A program made the translations under genes and the position numbers. Positions 15,237 to 23,786 of a stretch of 64,000 nt of DNA are shown one piece after another. The notes beneath the pieces were generated by a model that searched no databases, was not told the origin of the DNA, and saw only the letters and a program-made list of their open reading frames with translations. This DNA is from Pleurocapsa minor GSE-CHR-MK 17-07R (GTDB lineage: Bacteria; Chloroflexota; Anaerolineae; Aggregatilineales; Phototrophicaceae): assembly GCA_019359125.1 (NCBI GenBank), contig JAHHHY010000011.1, positions 62,001 to 126,000 on the forward strand, given 5' to 3'. The first letter of the stretch is position 1; every line of letters starts with the position of its first letter.

Positions 15237-15701
15237 ATGGGTGCCGGATATATCAAACACATGGCCTTTGCGGTGCGCGATGCCAATGCAGCGCTGAAGC
15301 AGTATCAGGACTTTCTGGGCGTTGGCCACGATGGCGTGGTGAAAGACTTCGCCAAGTCGCGCAACCGCGTGGCGCAGTTCTGGGTGGGCGATGTCGAATA
15401 TCAGCTGTGCCAGTCGCTGGACGAGGGCGGACGTTTTGACCAGTGGATTAAAGAGCGCGGCTATGAAGGCCTGCACCATATCTGCTATGCGGTAGATGAC
15501 ATCGACCAGGCGCTGGCCGATGCCCAGGCCAAAGGCGCGACGCTGAAAGAATGCGCGGCCTGCAAGGTCAAGGGCAGCCACGTGCATCCGGAAGGCTGGG
15601 TGGCCTTCCTCGATCAGGAAGCGGGCGGTATCGAGCTGGAGATGATGCAGGTGTATACGCCTGAACAGCTTGAAGAATACAAGCAGGTGCAGGGCATCTG
15701 A
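15237..15701 (+). CDS. VOC (glyoxalase/methylmalonyl-CoA epimerase-like) family protein
   Basis: 154 residues, two beta-alpha-beta-beta-beta VOC modules. Candidate metal ligands are His8 (IKHMAF), His in LHHICYAV and Glu in IELEMMQ, the arrangement seen in methylmalonyl-CoA epimerase and lactoylglutathione lyase relatives. ATG 15237-15239 is preceded by AGGAG at about nine bases. The gene is divergent from the GntR-led operon and shares its regulatory region, which argues for a role in the same pathway, such as epimerisation or handling of an oxo-acid product. The exact reaction cannot be deduced. A hairpin follows the stop. Confidence 0.85.
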   Translation: MGAGYIKHMAFAVRDANAALKQYQDFLGVGHDGVVKDFAKSRNRVAQFWVGDVEYQLCQSLDEGGRFDQWIKERGYEGLHHICYAVDDIDQALADAQAKGATLKECAACKVKGSHVHPEGWVAFLDQEAGGIELEMMQVYTPEQLEEYKQVQGI

Positions 15702-15725
15702 CGGGCCCTTGTATCATGGGTGGGT

Positions 15726-15757
15726 GCGCGGCGAAACCTCTCCCCGTTTCGCCGCGC
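15726..15757. terminator. Hairpin between convergent genes
   Basis: GCGCGGCGAAAC (15726-15737) and GTTTCGCCGCGC (15746-15757) form a perfect 12-bp stem with an 8-base loop, 24 bases after the VOC stop and 26 bases before the end of the convergent surface-protein gene. No U-tract follows, so termination strength is uncertain. Confidence 0.55.
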
Positions 15758-15783
15758 TCACGCCACCCTGCCTCGTGCCTTCC

Positions 15784-18700
15784 CTACTCCAGCGGATTCT
15801 CGCGCACCAGCACCAGTGTGCCCGGCTCGAACAGCGTGGCGCAGGTGAAACCGGGGAAGTCTGGCACGGTATAGCTGCCGATAATCTCGGCCTGGCGCGG
15901 CGCAGCGCTGGCCGCCAGCCAGATCAGCGTCCCCTCTCCGCGCAGGCAGAAGACCGCTCCCCCCTCAAATCTTGTCAGTCCCGCCGGGCTGAAAATATCC
16001 ACCGCCTGCATGATGCCCAGCGTTTCCAGCCCGGGCAGGCCAATATTCTCGATGCCGTACATGGGGCTGCCATAGTAGCTGGGTGAAACGCCGTCCTGCA
16101 TCAGCACGCGGCAGTTGATCTGATTGCCTTGCGCGTCGCTCATGCTGGCGCGCACCACGCCACCCTCGCTGAAATTATGCTCGCTGCACAGCGGCACGTC
16201 CGGCGGCGCGGGCAGAGTCGCCCCTGGCACGGGTGCGGGCGGCGGTGGTGGCGGCGATGGCGGCGTTGACCCTGGATCAGGCGTCACTTCGGGCGTGACC
16301 TCAGGCGTGACTTCGGGTGTGATTTCCGGGGTGACCTCCGGCGTGATTTCGGGTGTGACTTCTGGTGTAATTTCCGGCGTGACTTCAGGCGTGACTTCGG
16401 GTGTAATTTCCGGCGTGACTTCAGGCGTGACTTCGGGTGTCACTTCCGGGGTGATTTCCGGTGTCACTTCCGGCGTGACTTCAGGTGTGACTTCAGGTGT
16501 AATTTCCGGCGTGACTTCAGGCGTGACCTCAGGCGTCACTTCGGGCGTGATTTCGGGCGTCACTTCCGGTGTCACCTCAGGCGTGACTTCGGGCGTGACT
16601 TCGGGCGTCACTTCGGGCGTGACTTCCGGTTCAGGATCGTTGTCCGTGACGGTCACGTTGATGGTCGAGAGCGACAGGCCGTTATAGTTCGCGTCGCTGC
16701 TGCTCACGCTGAACGCGATGCTGCCGGGATGCGTGCCTTCAAACAGCGCATCGTCAACCGCTGTCACGGTGATCGTCTGCGGCTCGTCCCAGTCGGACGG
16801 CGTGAACAGCACCAGGTCTTTGCTGGTCGTCACCTGGGCATTTGTGAGCGTGATGGCGACATTGGCGCTGGGCGCGGTCTGCATGGTGAAGGTGAGCGAC
16901 CCGGTCGCGCCGCCCTCGGTCACCGCGATGCTGTCCGGGCTGAGCGTGATGCCGGGCGGAATCGGGTCGTTGTCGCTGATATTCACGGTCACGGGCGCGG
17001 GTGTGAGTCCGTCATAGGCCGGGTCGGCGCTCGTCACCGTGAACGCTACCGTGTCGGTGTGGTCGCCTTCGTAGATGCTGTCATCCACGGCCAGCACGAC
17101 CACATATTTGATGATGTCCCAGTTTTCAGGGGTGAAAGTGAACGACGGGAAGCTGAGCTCAAGCTGATCGCCGGCGGTGAAGCTGACGGTCACGTTGGCC
17201 GCTGGTTCGCTGGTCAGGCGGAGGCTGATGCCGTCGGTGAAGCCGGTGTTGCCCTCCAGCGCCGTGGTCACGCCATCTGTCTGCGTCACTGCGACGCTGG
17301 CAATATCGTTGTCCTCGATCGGCACGGTGATGGACGGGACAACCAGGCCATCATAGGCCGGGTCGGTGCTGGTGACGACGAAGGTCACGGTGCCGCTGTG
17401 GTCGCCCTCGGCGATATCGTCGTCAATCGCTGTGATGACCAGATACTGAATCATGTCCCAGTTTGCTGGGGTGAAGGTCAGCTCGCCCAGCCCGGTATTG
17501 AGCTGGTCACCGCCGAAGGCCTCGATCGTTACATTGGCCAGCGGCTCGCTGGTGAGCAGGAAGCTGAAGCCATCGGTGGGGAAAACGCTGGTTTCTGGCG
17601 CGGATGTGCTGCCATCGGTCTCGATGACCGTGACGCCTGCGATGTCGTCATCGGTGATGCTGACGCTGACGGGCAAGACAGCCAGTTCGTCATAGTCAAA
17701 GTCGCCGCTGCTCACGCTAAATGCGACGCTGCCGCTGTGCGCCCCTTCGGCAATATCATCGTCCACGGCGCTGATGGTCACCTCCTGCGGGGTGTCCCAG
17801 TCCAGCGGCGTGAATTCGATCATCGAGACGCCCGTGCTCACCTGCGTATTGCTGAAGGTGATGAAGACTTTGCCGGTGGGCGCGCTGTCCAGCACCAGCG
17901 TGATGGTGTCGGTGTCTCCGCCTTCGGTCGCGCTGGTCGCCCCGTCGCTTTCTGTGACGGTGATGCCCGGCGGCGGGGTCGGCGTGGATTCATAGGCGCC
18001 CATATCGACCGCATCGCCCTGAATGCGCGCCCCGCCTGCCAGATCGAGCGTGACGCCGGACGGGATTAGCGCATCGCTGCCCGCGTCAATGGCCGGGCTC
18101 ATCTCCCTCAGCGTGAAATCAGTATCGAGCCTGGGATCGCCGGTCAGATTGCTGGTGTTGGTGCCGCTCACGCAGGTCAGGCCGGATTCAATCAGGCTGT
18201 ATTCAGCATTGATGGTGCCGTTCTGCCGGTGACAGTCGCCGCCGGACGTGCTGTTGGCGACGATGGTGTTGCGCAGCGTCAGCGTGGTCGAGTAGTAGTT
18301 GCTCACGCCGCCGCCATTGCCGGTCGCGCTGTTGCCGCTGAGGGTGCTGTTAATGACGGTGGTCGTGCCCCCGTTGAAAATTGCCCCGCCGTTCACGGCA
18401 GAGTTTCCGTAAAAGAGGCTGTTGACCACATTCACCGACGACTCGGTGTAGATCGCGCCACCGTCGCCTGAGGCCGAATTGCCGCTGAAGACGGAATTGC
18501 TGATGCTGGCCAGCCCGGCGCTGCTGTCGCCCACCAGCGCGCCACCATTGCCGCCGGTCGAGTTTGTGTCAAACGTGCTGCCCGTGATGCTGAGCGAGGG
18601 GCCCGCGTGATAAATCGCGCCGCCGCTGTTGCTGCTGAACGTGCTGTCCGTGATTGTCAAAGCGCCGCTGCTGTAGATGCCAGCGCCACCGCCGCCGGCC

Positions 18701-19146
18701 GAATTTTCAGTGATGGTGACCTCGTTCAGCGTCAGGCTGCTGCCGTCATGCGAGATGCCGCTGCCCAGGCTGGCGCTGCCGCCGGTGATTGTCAGGCCGT
18801 TCAGCGTGGCCGTCGCGCCAGAGCTGATGACGAAAACGCGGCTGCCATAGTTTGCATTGACGGTGATGCCCGCGCCGTTGATGGTCAGCGCGCCGTTATT
18901 GGCGATGGTCAGCGCGCCGCTCGTCAGCGTGATGGTGCCGCTTACGCTGAAGGTGATCGTGTCGTCGCTGCCACTGCTGTTGGCATCGGCGATGGCCTGG
19001 CGCAGCGTGCCCGGCCCGGCATTGTCGAGCGAAGAGACGATATAGCTGGCGGCGAAAACGGGCTGAATAAAGACGACGAGCGTAAAAGTGAGCACAACAG
19101 CCATCAGGACGATCTGAGGGGACAGACGGGGGCGTGCAAAAAACAT
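15784..19146 (-). CDS. Large secreted beta-helix / Calx-beta / PEVT-repeat protein
   Basis: 1120 residues from ATG 19144-19146 (GGGAAG just upstream). A longer in-frame extension lacks such a site and would bury the signal peptide. Residues 1-31 are a signal peptide ending PVFAAS. Residues 32-387 form a right-handed beta-helix of the polymorphic-outer-membrane type (repeats around GGAI, NSTxSGNSA). Residues 394-838 are four Calx-beta-like repeats with the Ca-site signature VDDDIAEGxHSG and ITDDDI. Residues 840-956 are 29 tandem PEVT/PEIT units, then a Pro-rich hinge and a Cys-containing C-terminal domain (957-1120) with no recognised anchor. It is probably cell-surface attached or secreted, calcium-binding and adhesive; function is inferred from domains only. 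Confidence 0.9.
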   Translation of the reverse strand: MFFARPRLSPQIVLMAVVLTFTLVVFIQPVFAASYIVSSLDNAGPGTLRQAIADANSSGSDDTITFSVSGTITLTSGALTIANNGALTINGAGITVNANYGSRVFVISSGATATLNGLTITGGSASLGSGISHDGSSLTLNEVTITENSAGGGGAGIYSSGALTITDSTFSSNSGGAIYHAGPSLSITGSTFDTNSTGGNGGALVGDSSAGLASISNSVFSGNSASGDGGAIYTESSVNVVNSLFYGNSAVNGGAIFNGGTTTVINSTLSGNSATGNGGGVSNYYSTTLTLRNTIVANSTSGGDCHRQNGTINAEYSLIESGLTCVSGTNTSNLTGDPRLDTDFTLREMSPAIDAGSDALIPSGVTLDLAGGARIQGDAVDMGAYESTPTPPPGITVTESDGATSATEGGDTDTITLVLDSAPTGKVFITFSNTQVSTGVSMIEFTPLDWDTPQEVTISAVDDDIAEGAHSGSVAFSVSSGDFDYDELAVLPVSVSITDDDIAGVTVIETDGSTSAPETSVFPTDGFSFLLTSEPLANVTIEAFGGDQLNTGLGELTFTPANWDMIQYLVITAIDDDIAEGDHSGTVTFVVTSTDPAYDGLVVPSITVPIEDNDIASVAVTQTDGVTTALEGNTGFTDGISLRLTSEPAANVTVSFTAGDQLELSFPSFTFTPENWDIIKYVVVLAVDDSIYEGDHTDTVAFTVTSADPAYDGLTPAPVTVNISDNDPIPPGITLSPDSIAVTEGGATGSLTFTMQTAPSANVAITLTNAQVTTSKDLVLFTPSDWDEPQTITVTAVDDALFEGTHPGSIAFSVSSSDANYNGLSLSTINVTVTDNDPEPEVTPEVTPEVTPEVTPEVTPEVTPEITPEVTPEVTPEVTPEITPEVTPEVTPEVTPEITPEVTPEVTPEVTPEITPEVTPEVTPEITPEVTPEITPEVTPEITPEVTPEVTPEVTPDPGSTPPSPPPPPPAPVPGATLPAPPDVPLCSEHNFSEGGVVRASMSDAQGNQINCRVLMQDGVSPSYYGSPMYGIENIGLPGLETLGIMQAVDIFSPAGLTRFEGGAVFCLRGEGTLIWLAASAAPRQAEIIGSYTVPDFPGFTCATLFEPGTLVLVRENPLE
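16278..16626 (-). repeat. 12-bp tandem repeat encoding 29 PE(V/I)T units
   Basis: Twenty-nine consecutive 12-base units translate as PEVT or PEIT. Ile units fall at positions 7, 11, 15, 19, 22, 24 and 26, so the array looks as if it grew by copying four-unit (48-bp) and then two-unit blocks. Because each unit is a multiple of three, length changes stay in frame and vary the linker length. Confidence 0.95.
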
Positions 19147-19371
19147 AGACTTCCCTGTAATTAAGATGATTATGTCAGAAATAGTATGGGTAAAACCAAA
19201 TTTCAGACAATAAAAATTTACCGATTTCATACAAATTTCAACTTTGGCAATGTCACACGTGACCGCATGCAGCAATTTTCCCTCAGACGCGCCGTCACTG
19301 ACAGCGCGTTTTAAGGGCCGTAGGAATACTTTGTGAGGATGCGGGCACAAGTTCTTTGTGGTATATGTGGG

Positions 19372-20466
19372 TCAGCGGTTGCGGGGCGGGGCACACGATC
19401 CGCGCACCACCAGTTCAGGCGCGATCAGGTGTCTGGTTTCGGCGTACTCGCCAGACGTGCCATGCTCGATCATAGCCAGCAGCAGCGAGACGGCCGCGCT
19501 GGCAATCAGGTCCACCGGCTGGCGGATCGTCGTCAGCTCTGGCGTAAACAGTGTGCTCTGGATTTCGTCATTATAGCCCATAATCGACACATCTTCGGGC
19601 ACGCGTACGCCGGCCTGGCTGGCGGATTTCATCGCTGCGATGGCAAAGCCATCATTCGCGCACAGAATGGCCGTTGGCGGTTGGGGCATATGCAGCAGGC
19701 GCTGCGCGGCCCGCAGCGGCTCAACAGTCCACATGGCGCGGAACTTCGGATCAAAGGGCACATAGGGTGCGTGTTCCATCAGCGCCACGTAGTCGTCAGG
19801 GACCGGCAGTCCGTGCCGCGCCATCATCACGCGGAAATAAACCACCCGGTAGTGTTCCTGATTCCACTGGCGGCTGCCTAGATAACCGATGCGGCGATGA
19901 CCCAGTCCCACCAGATATTCAATCGCCAGCGCCGTGGCCTGCTCATCGTCCATGTTGACGAATGGCGGCGGCACATTCACCCCGGCACATACCGACAGAT
20001 ACGGCTTCTTCATCACCTGCAGTTTGCGTATCGTCGTCTGGTAGTCCAGCACATCGCCCAGCAGCAGCAGCCCGTCGAACAACAGGCTTTGCAGCTTTTT
20101 TAGCTGCGCGGCGATATGCTCCTCGTCCAGCTCCGGCGTGCCCACTAGCAGTTCGACCCCCTGCGCCCGCGCCGCCCGCAGCAGCTCCTGTGTCAGCAGG
20201 GGCAGAAATGTGCCCGCCAGATTCGGGCTGAGCGCACCCAGGATGCCCGTGCGATTAGAGCGCAGAGCAGCGGCGATGAAGTTCGGCTGATAACCCAGCG
20301 CACGCGCTGTCTCCAGCACCCGCTCACGAGTCTGCGGGGTGATTTTCAGCGCGCCATCCTGGTTCAGGATGCGTGAAACGGTTGTGATCGATACGCCTGC
20401 GCCAGAGGCGATATCGCGGATGCTGACGTCACGTTTTCTCACTGACTTACTCAATATTTGCGGCAT
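19372..20466 (-). CDS. LacI family transcriptional regulator
   Basis: Sugar-responsive repressor of the LacI/GalR family: an N-terminal helix-turn-helix (VSIRDIASGAGVSITTVSRIL) with hinge, then a periplasmic-binding-protein-like effector domain ('TGILGALSPNLAGTFLPLL', 'ILCANDGFAIAAMKSA', 'DVSIMGYND'). Start is ambiguous. ATG 20466 is given (364 residues), ATG 20535 would add 23 residues, and GTG 20442 would place the HTH at the usual N-terminal position; none has a strong ribosome site. It is divergent from a sugar ABC importer whose upstream region holds a perfect 16-bp palindrome with central CG, the usual LacI-family operator form, so it very likely represses that operon. Confidence 0.9.
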   Translation of the reverse strand: MPQILSKSVRKRDVSIRDIASGAGVSITTVSRILNQDGALKITPQTRERVLETARALGYQPNFIAAALRSNRTGILGALSPNLAGTFLPLLTQELLRAARAQGVELLVGTPELDEEHIAAQLKKLQSLLFDGLLLLGDVLDYQTTIRKLQVMKKPYLSVCAGVNVPPPFVNMDDEQATALAIEYLVGLGHRRIGYLGSRQWNQEHYRVVYFRVMMARHGLPVPDDYVALMEHAPYVPFDPKFRAMWTVEPLRAAQRLLHMPQPPTAILCANDGFAIAAMKSASQAGVRVPEDVSIMGYNDEIQSTLFTPELTTIRQPVDLIASAAVSLLLAMIEHGTSGEYAETRHLIAPELVVRGSCAPPRNR

Positions 20467-20566
20467 GGGGCGCGCTGCAGCGGCACCCCCCAGATGGTAC
20501 TCGGTTTGGTCGATTCTTACATGCTCGTTAAACATTTCTTTACATATGCCATGCTATGCTCTCGTC

Positions 20567-20582
20567 AGTAAAACGTTTTACT
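20567..20582. promoter_or_regulatory. LacI-family operator palindrome
   Basis: AGTAAAACGTTTTACT is a perfect 16-bp palindrome with the central CpG typical of LacI/GalR operators. It lies between the divergent regulator and the sugar importer, 40 bases before the binding-protein start. Hexamers for the promoters around it are not clear enough to assign. Confidence 0.75.
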
Positions 20583-20622
20583 AAATCCGTTGGCACGTCC
20601 GATTTTGAAGGAGAGCAAGCCC

Positions 20623-21912
20623 ATGCAAAAGTGGAAAGCAGCATTGGGGCTGACGGCGCTGATCATGGCCGCCGTCGGCAGCATTCAGGCGCAGGAACAG
20701 GTCACGATCGAGTACTGGAACATCAATACCGCTACGTTCGGTGGCCCGCAGGTGGACGCGCTGATCGCCAGCTTTGAGGCAGCCAACACCGACGTCAACG
20801 TGGAATCGCGCCCGAAGGACCGCTATCCGACGATCGTTCAGGACACACAGACCGCCATCGCTGGTGGCAACCCGCCCGACATCATCCAGATCGGCTGGCC
20901 GTACCTGAGCTATACCGCCTCGACGCTGCCCTATATTTCGATTGAAGCTTTGGTAGAGATGTATGGCGGGGAAGCTGCTATCGCCGCCGTACCCCAGAAT
21001 ATTTTTGACCTGACCCTGGTGGGCGAAGAGCATGTCGGGCTGAGCTATTCGCTCTCGAATGCCGTCGCTTACTATAACCCCGCGTTGTTCGAGCAGGCCG
21101 GGCTCGACCCGGAAAACCCGCCGCAGACCATCGAAGAATGGACTGAAGCCGCGCGTATTTTGAAAGAGACCCTGGATCTGCCGATGGTCGCCATCGACTA
21201 CAGCAATGATAACTGGGCTGTGGAAAACCTGATCGCCAGCAGCGGCGGCAACCTGCTGGTGTGCGAGGCCGATGGCACGTATGCGACGGGTGTCGACACG
21301 CCCGAAGCTATCCGCGGACTGCAGACCTGGGCGGACTGGGTGGCCAATGGCTATGCAGTGAATGCGTTGGACCAGGCGCGCCAGGTGTTCTGGACGGGTG
21401 AGGCCGGCGCGCTGTTCTGGAGCATTGCCGGACGCGGCGCTATCATGAGCAACAAGACATTCGAGGAACTGCGTGCCACGACGTATCCGACCTTTGGCGA
21501 CCTGCCGACTCGTCTGCCTACCGGCGGCAACATGCTCGTCATCATGTCGACCGACCCGGCACGCCAGGAAGCTGCGTGGCGTTTCGCCCAGCACCTGATC
21601 TCGGACGAAGGTGTGGCGGCATGGACCGAAGGCACCGGCTATATTCCACTGAATCCGGCTGTGGCTGAGGAAGGTGGCCTGCTGGCCGAGTTCTACGCCG
21701 ACAACACCATCCAGCAGGTGGCCACCGGCCAGATCCCGAATATGGTGGTGTGGACCTCGTTCCCTGGTGAGAACGGTTTGGCCGCAGGCGAAGTGCTGTT
21801 CCAGGCCGTGCAGGCTGCGCTGGGCGGGGCCGAAAGCGCCGAAGCCGCGCTGACCGAAGCTGCCGAAGAGATCAATGGCCTGATCGGCGATGAGCCGTGC
21901 ACGCCAGCCTGA
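20623..21912 (+). CDS. Sugar ABC transporter substrate-binding protein, family 1
   Basis: 429 residues from ATG 20623-20625, with AAGGAG nine bases upstream; an in-frame start 11 codons earlier precedes the ribosome site and is rejected. Signal peptide residues 1-23 (hydrophobic core, ending SIQAQ), no lipobox Cys. Family 1 extracellular binding proteins take up oligosaccharides, glycerol-3-phosphate and similar. Motifs: 'VTIEYWNINT', 'ALIASFEAANTDVNVE', 'AGGNPPDIIQIGWPYL', and the late 'GNMLVIMSTDPARQEAAWRF'. It is the first gene of an operon with two permeases and a phosphodiesterase. There is no ATPase gene in the operon, so a shared MsmK-type ATPase is implied. Confidence 0.93.
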   Translation: MQKWKAALGLTALIMAAVGSIQAQEQVTIEYWNINTATFGGPQVDALIASFEAANTDVNVESRPKDRYPTIVQDTQTAIAGGNPPDIIQIGWPYLSYTASTLPYISIEALVEMYGGEAAIAAVPQNIFDLTLVGEEHVGLSYSLSNAVAYYNPALFEQAGLDPENPPQTIEEWTEAARILKETLDLPMVAIDYSNDNWAVENLIASSGGNLLVCEADGTYATGVDTPEAIRGLQTWADWVANGYAVNALDQARQVFWTGEAGALFWSIAGRGAIMSNKTFEELRATTYPTFGDLPTRLPTGGNMLVIMSTDPARQEAAWRFAQHLISDEGVAAWTEGTGYIPLNPAVAEEGGLLAEFYADNTIQQVATGQIPNMVVWTSFPGENGLAAGEVLFQAVQAALGGAESAEAALTEAAEEINGLIGDEPCTPA

Positions 21913-22000
21913 TCTGACCCGCCACAAAACAGTACCGCCGGAGGGCAGTCCGCAGGGATTGCCCTCCGCTTTCTCTGCCCATCAGCCGACAGGGAACGCC

Positions 22001-22951
22001 GTGAACAGCCAGAATGCACAACTTGAGGGCGCTGCTAACGCAGCTGCCCGCCAGACGCGCCAGCGCAGGCCGAGAATCGCCGCCGTGGTGCCGTATCTGT
22101 ACGTGGCCCCTGCCATCATTTGTATTGCAATCTTTGTGTTTTACCCGCTGCTGCAAACCGTGCAGATCAGCTTTTACGAATGGAATATTATCCGTGACCG
22201 GCAGAACTACGTCGGGCTGGAAAACTATCTGACCCTGCTGGGTGACGATGATTTCTGGGAAATCATCTGGCAGTCGGCGCTCTATCTGGCGCTGTCAGTG
22301 GGCGCGGTGGTCGCGCTGCCGGTCGGTCTGGCGTTTCTGACGCTGCGCCTGCGCGAGCGTGAAATTGCGTTGTACCAGTCGCTGCTGTTCTTCCCCACGG
22401 TCATCGCCACCAGTATCGCCGTACTGGTATGGATCTGGTTTTTCCTGCCGACGCGCACGGGCTTGTTCAACACCCTGATCGCACCGTTCGGCTTTGCCCC
22501 GGTGGAGTGGCTGACCAATTCGTTCACGGCGCTGCCCGCGGTGTCCATCGTGGCGAACTGGAAAATCATGGGCTTTCATTTTCTGATCGCGCTGGCCGGG
22601 CTGAAGGCCATCCCGCGTGACTATCTGGAGGCGGCCGTAGTGGACGGCGCCTCTGGCTGGACGCTCATGCGGCACATCGTGCTGCCTCTGTTTGCGCCCA
22701 CCGGGCTGTTTTTGCTGATCGTGACGCTGATTCAGGGGCTGGAATACGTGTTTGTGCCGATCCGCGTGATGACGCTGGGCGGGCCCGCCAATGCCAGTAA
22801 CAATCTGATGTATGCCATCTATCAGGAGGGTTTCCAGAATTTCCGCGCCGGCTATGCTTCGGCGCTGTCGGTCATGCTGATCGTACTGTTTGGCGGGCTG
22901 GCCTACATGCAGTATCGCCTGCTCGACAGGCGGGTGCAGTATGATCGCTGA
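22001..22951 (+). CDS. Sugar ABC transporter permease, MalF/UgpA type
   Basis: 316 residues, six predicted membrane helices, the cytoplasmic EAA loop reads YLEAAVVDGASGWTLMRHIVLP. The start chosen is GTG 22001-22003, preceded by AGGGA; the frame is open upstream into the binding-protein gene, but that extension has no membrane-protein character. It ends overlapping the next permease by 11 bases. It pairs with the MalG-type permease to form the importer channel. Confidence 0.9.
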   Translation: MNSQNAQLEGAANAAARQTRQRRPRIAAVVPYLYVAPAIICIAIFVFYPLLQTVQISFYEWNIIRDRQNYVGLENYLTLLGDDDFWEIIWQSALYLALSVGAVVALPVGLAFLTLRLREREIALYQSLLFFPTVIATSIAVLVWIWFFLPTRTGLFNTLIAPFGFAPVEWLTNSFTALPAVSIVANWKIMGFHFLIALAGLKAIPRDYLEAAVVDGASGWTLMRHIVLPLFAPTGLFLLIVTLIQGLEYVFVPIRVMTLGGPANASNNLMYAIYQEGFQNFRAGYASALSVMLIVLFGGLAYMQYRLLDRRVQYDR

Positions 22952-23786
22952 CCGGTCGCGTCTGGGAAGGCTGGCCACCCACGCTGTGCTGGCTGGCGTC
23001 TCGCTGCTCGTGCTGCTGCCGCTGATTTATCAGGTTGGCATCAGCTTCAAGGACCCGGCACAGATTTTCGCGTCGCCGGTGCTGCCTTTCACGCTACCGC
23101 CCAGCCTGGAAAACTACGTGGCGGTGCTGGCGCAAATGGACATCCCGCGCTATCTGCTTAACAGCGTCGTGTTTTCCTTCGGCGTCACGCTCGGCCAGCT
23201 CGCGCTGGCGATTCCCGCCGCATATGCCTTCGCTGTGTTTAACTTCCGTGGCAAGTCGCTGCTGCTGGGCATCGTGCTGGTCAGCCTGATGGTGCCGTTT
23301 GTCGTCACCTATATCCCCAATTATCTGCTGCTTGCGCGCTGGCGCATGATCAACACGCTGCACGGCATGATCCTGCCGATGCTGGGCATGTCGCTGGGAT
23401 TTGGTATTTTTCTGCTGCGCCAACACTTTCTGAGTTTTCCTCGTGAAGTGCTGGAGGCAGCACGTATCGACGGCGCAAACTCGTGGGATGTGCTGTGGCG
23501 GGTGATACTGCCGGCCAGTCTGTCGCCGGTGGTGGCCGTGGGGCTGTACGTGCTCATCAATGCGTGGAACCAGTTCATCTGGCCGCTGCTGGTGGGCGGG
23601 GGCAACCCCAATGCCTATACCCTGACGGTGGCCGTGCAGAGTTTTTATACCAGCCCGGAAGGGGGCGACTATTGGGGCGCCATCATGGCGGCCTCAGTGC
23701 TCACCAGCCTGCCCACCGTGCTGATTTTTCTCCTTATGCGTAAGCGTATCCTGACCACCTTTGTAGAGGGAGCAGTTAAAGGATGA
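22941..23786 (+). CDS. Sugar ABC transporter permease, MalG/UgpE type
   Basis: 281 residues, six membrane helices, EAA loop VLEAARIDGANSWDVLWRVILP. ATG 22941-22943 overlaps the end of the first permease gene, and its stop overlaps the start of the YmdB-like gene (ATGA, 23783-23786). The tight overlaps show one translationally coupled operon. The C-terminal 'MRKRILTTFVEGAVKG' is typical of the MalG/UgpE branch. Confidence 0.92.
   Translation: MIADRSRLGRLATHAVLAGVSLLVLLPLIYQVGISFKDPAQIFASPVLPFTLPPSLENYVAVLAQMDIPRYLLNSVVFSFGVTLGQLALAIPAAYAFAVFNFRGKSLLLGIVLVSLMVPFVVTYIPNYLLLARWRMINTLHGMILPMLGMSLGFGIFLLRQHFLSFPREVLEAARIDGANSWDVLWRVILPASLSPVVAVGLYVLINAWNQFIWPLLVGGGNPNAYTLTVAVQSFYTSPEGGDYWGAIMAASVLTSLPTVLIFLLMRKRILTTFVEGAVKG

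Noticed and set aside
16278-16626. Regular short repeats as a possible CRISPR array
   Set aside because: The 12-base units are contiguous with no spacers, in frame, and encode PEVT linkers.
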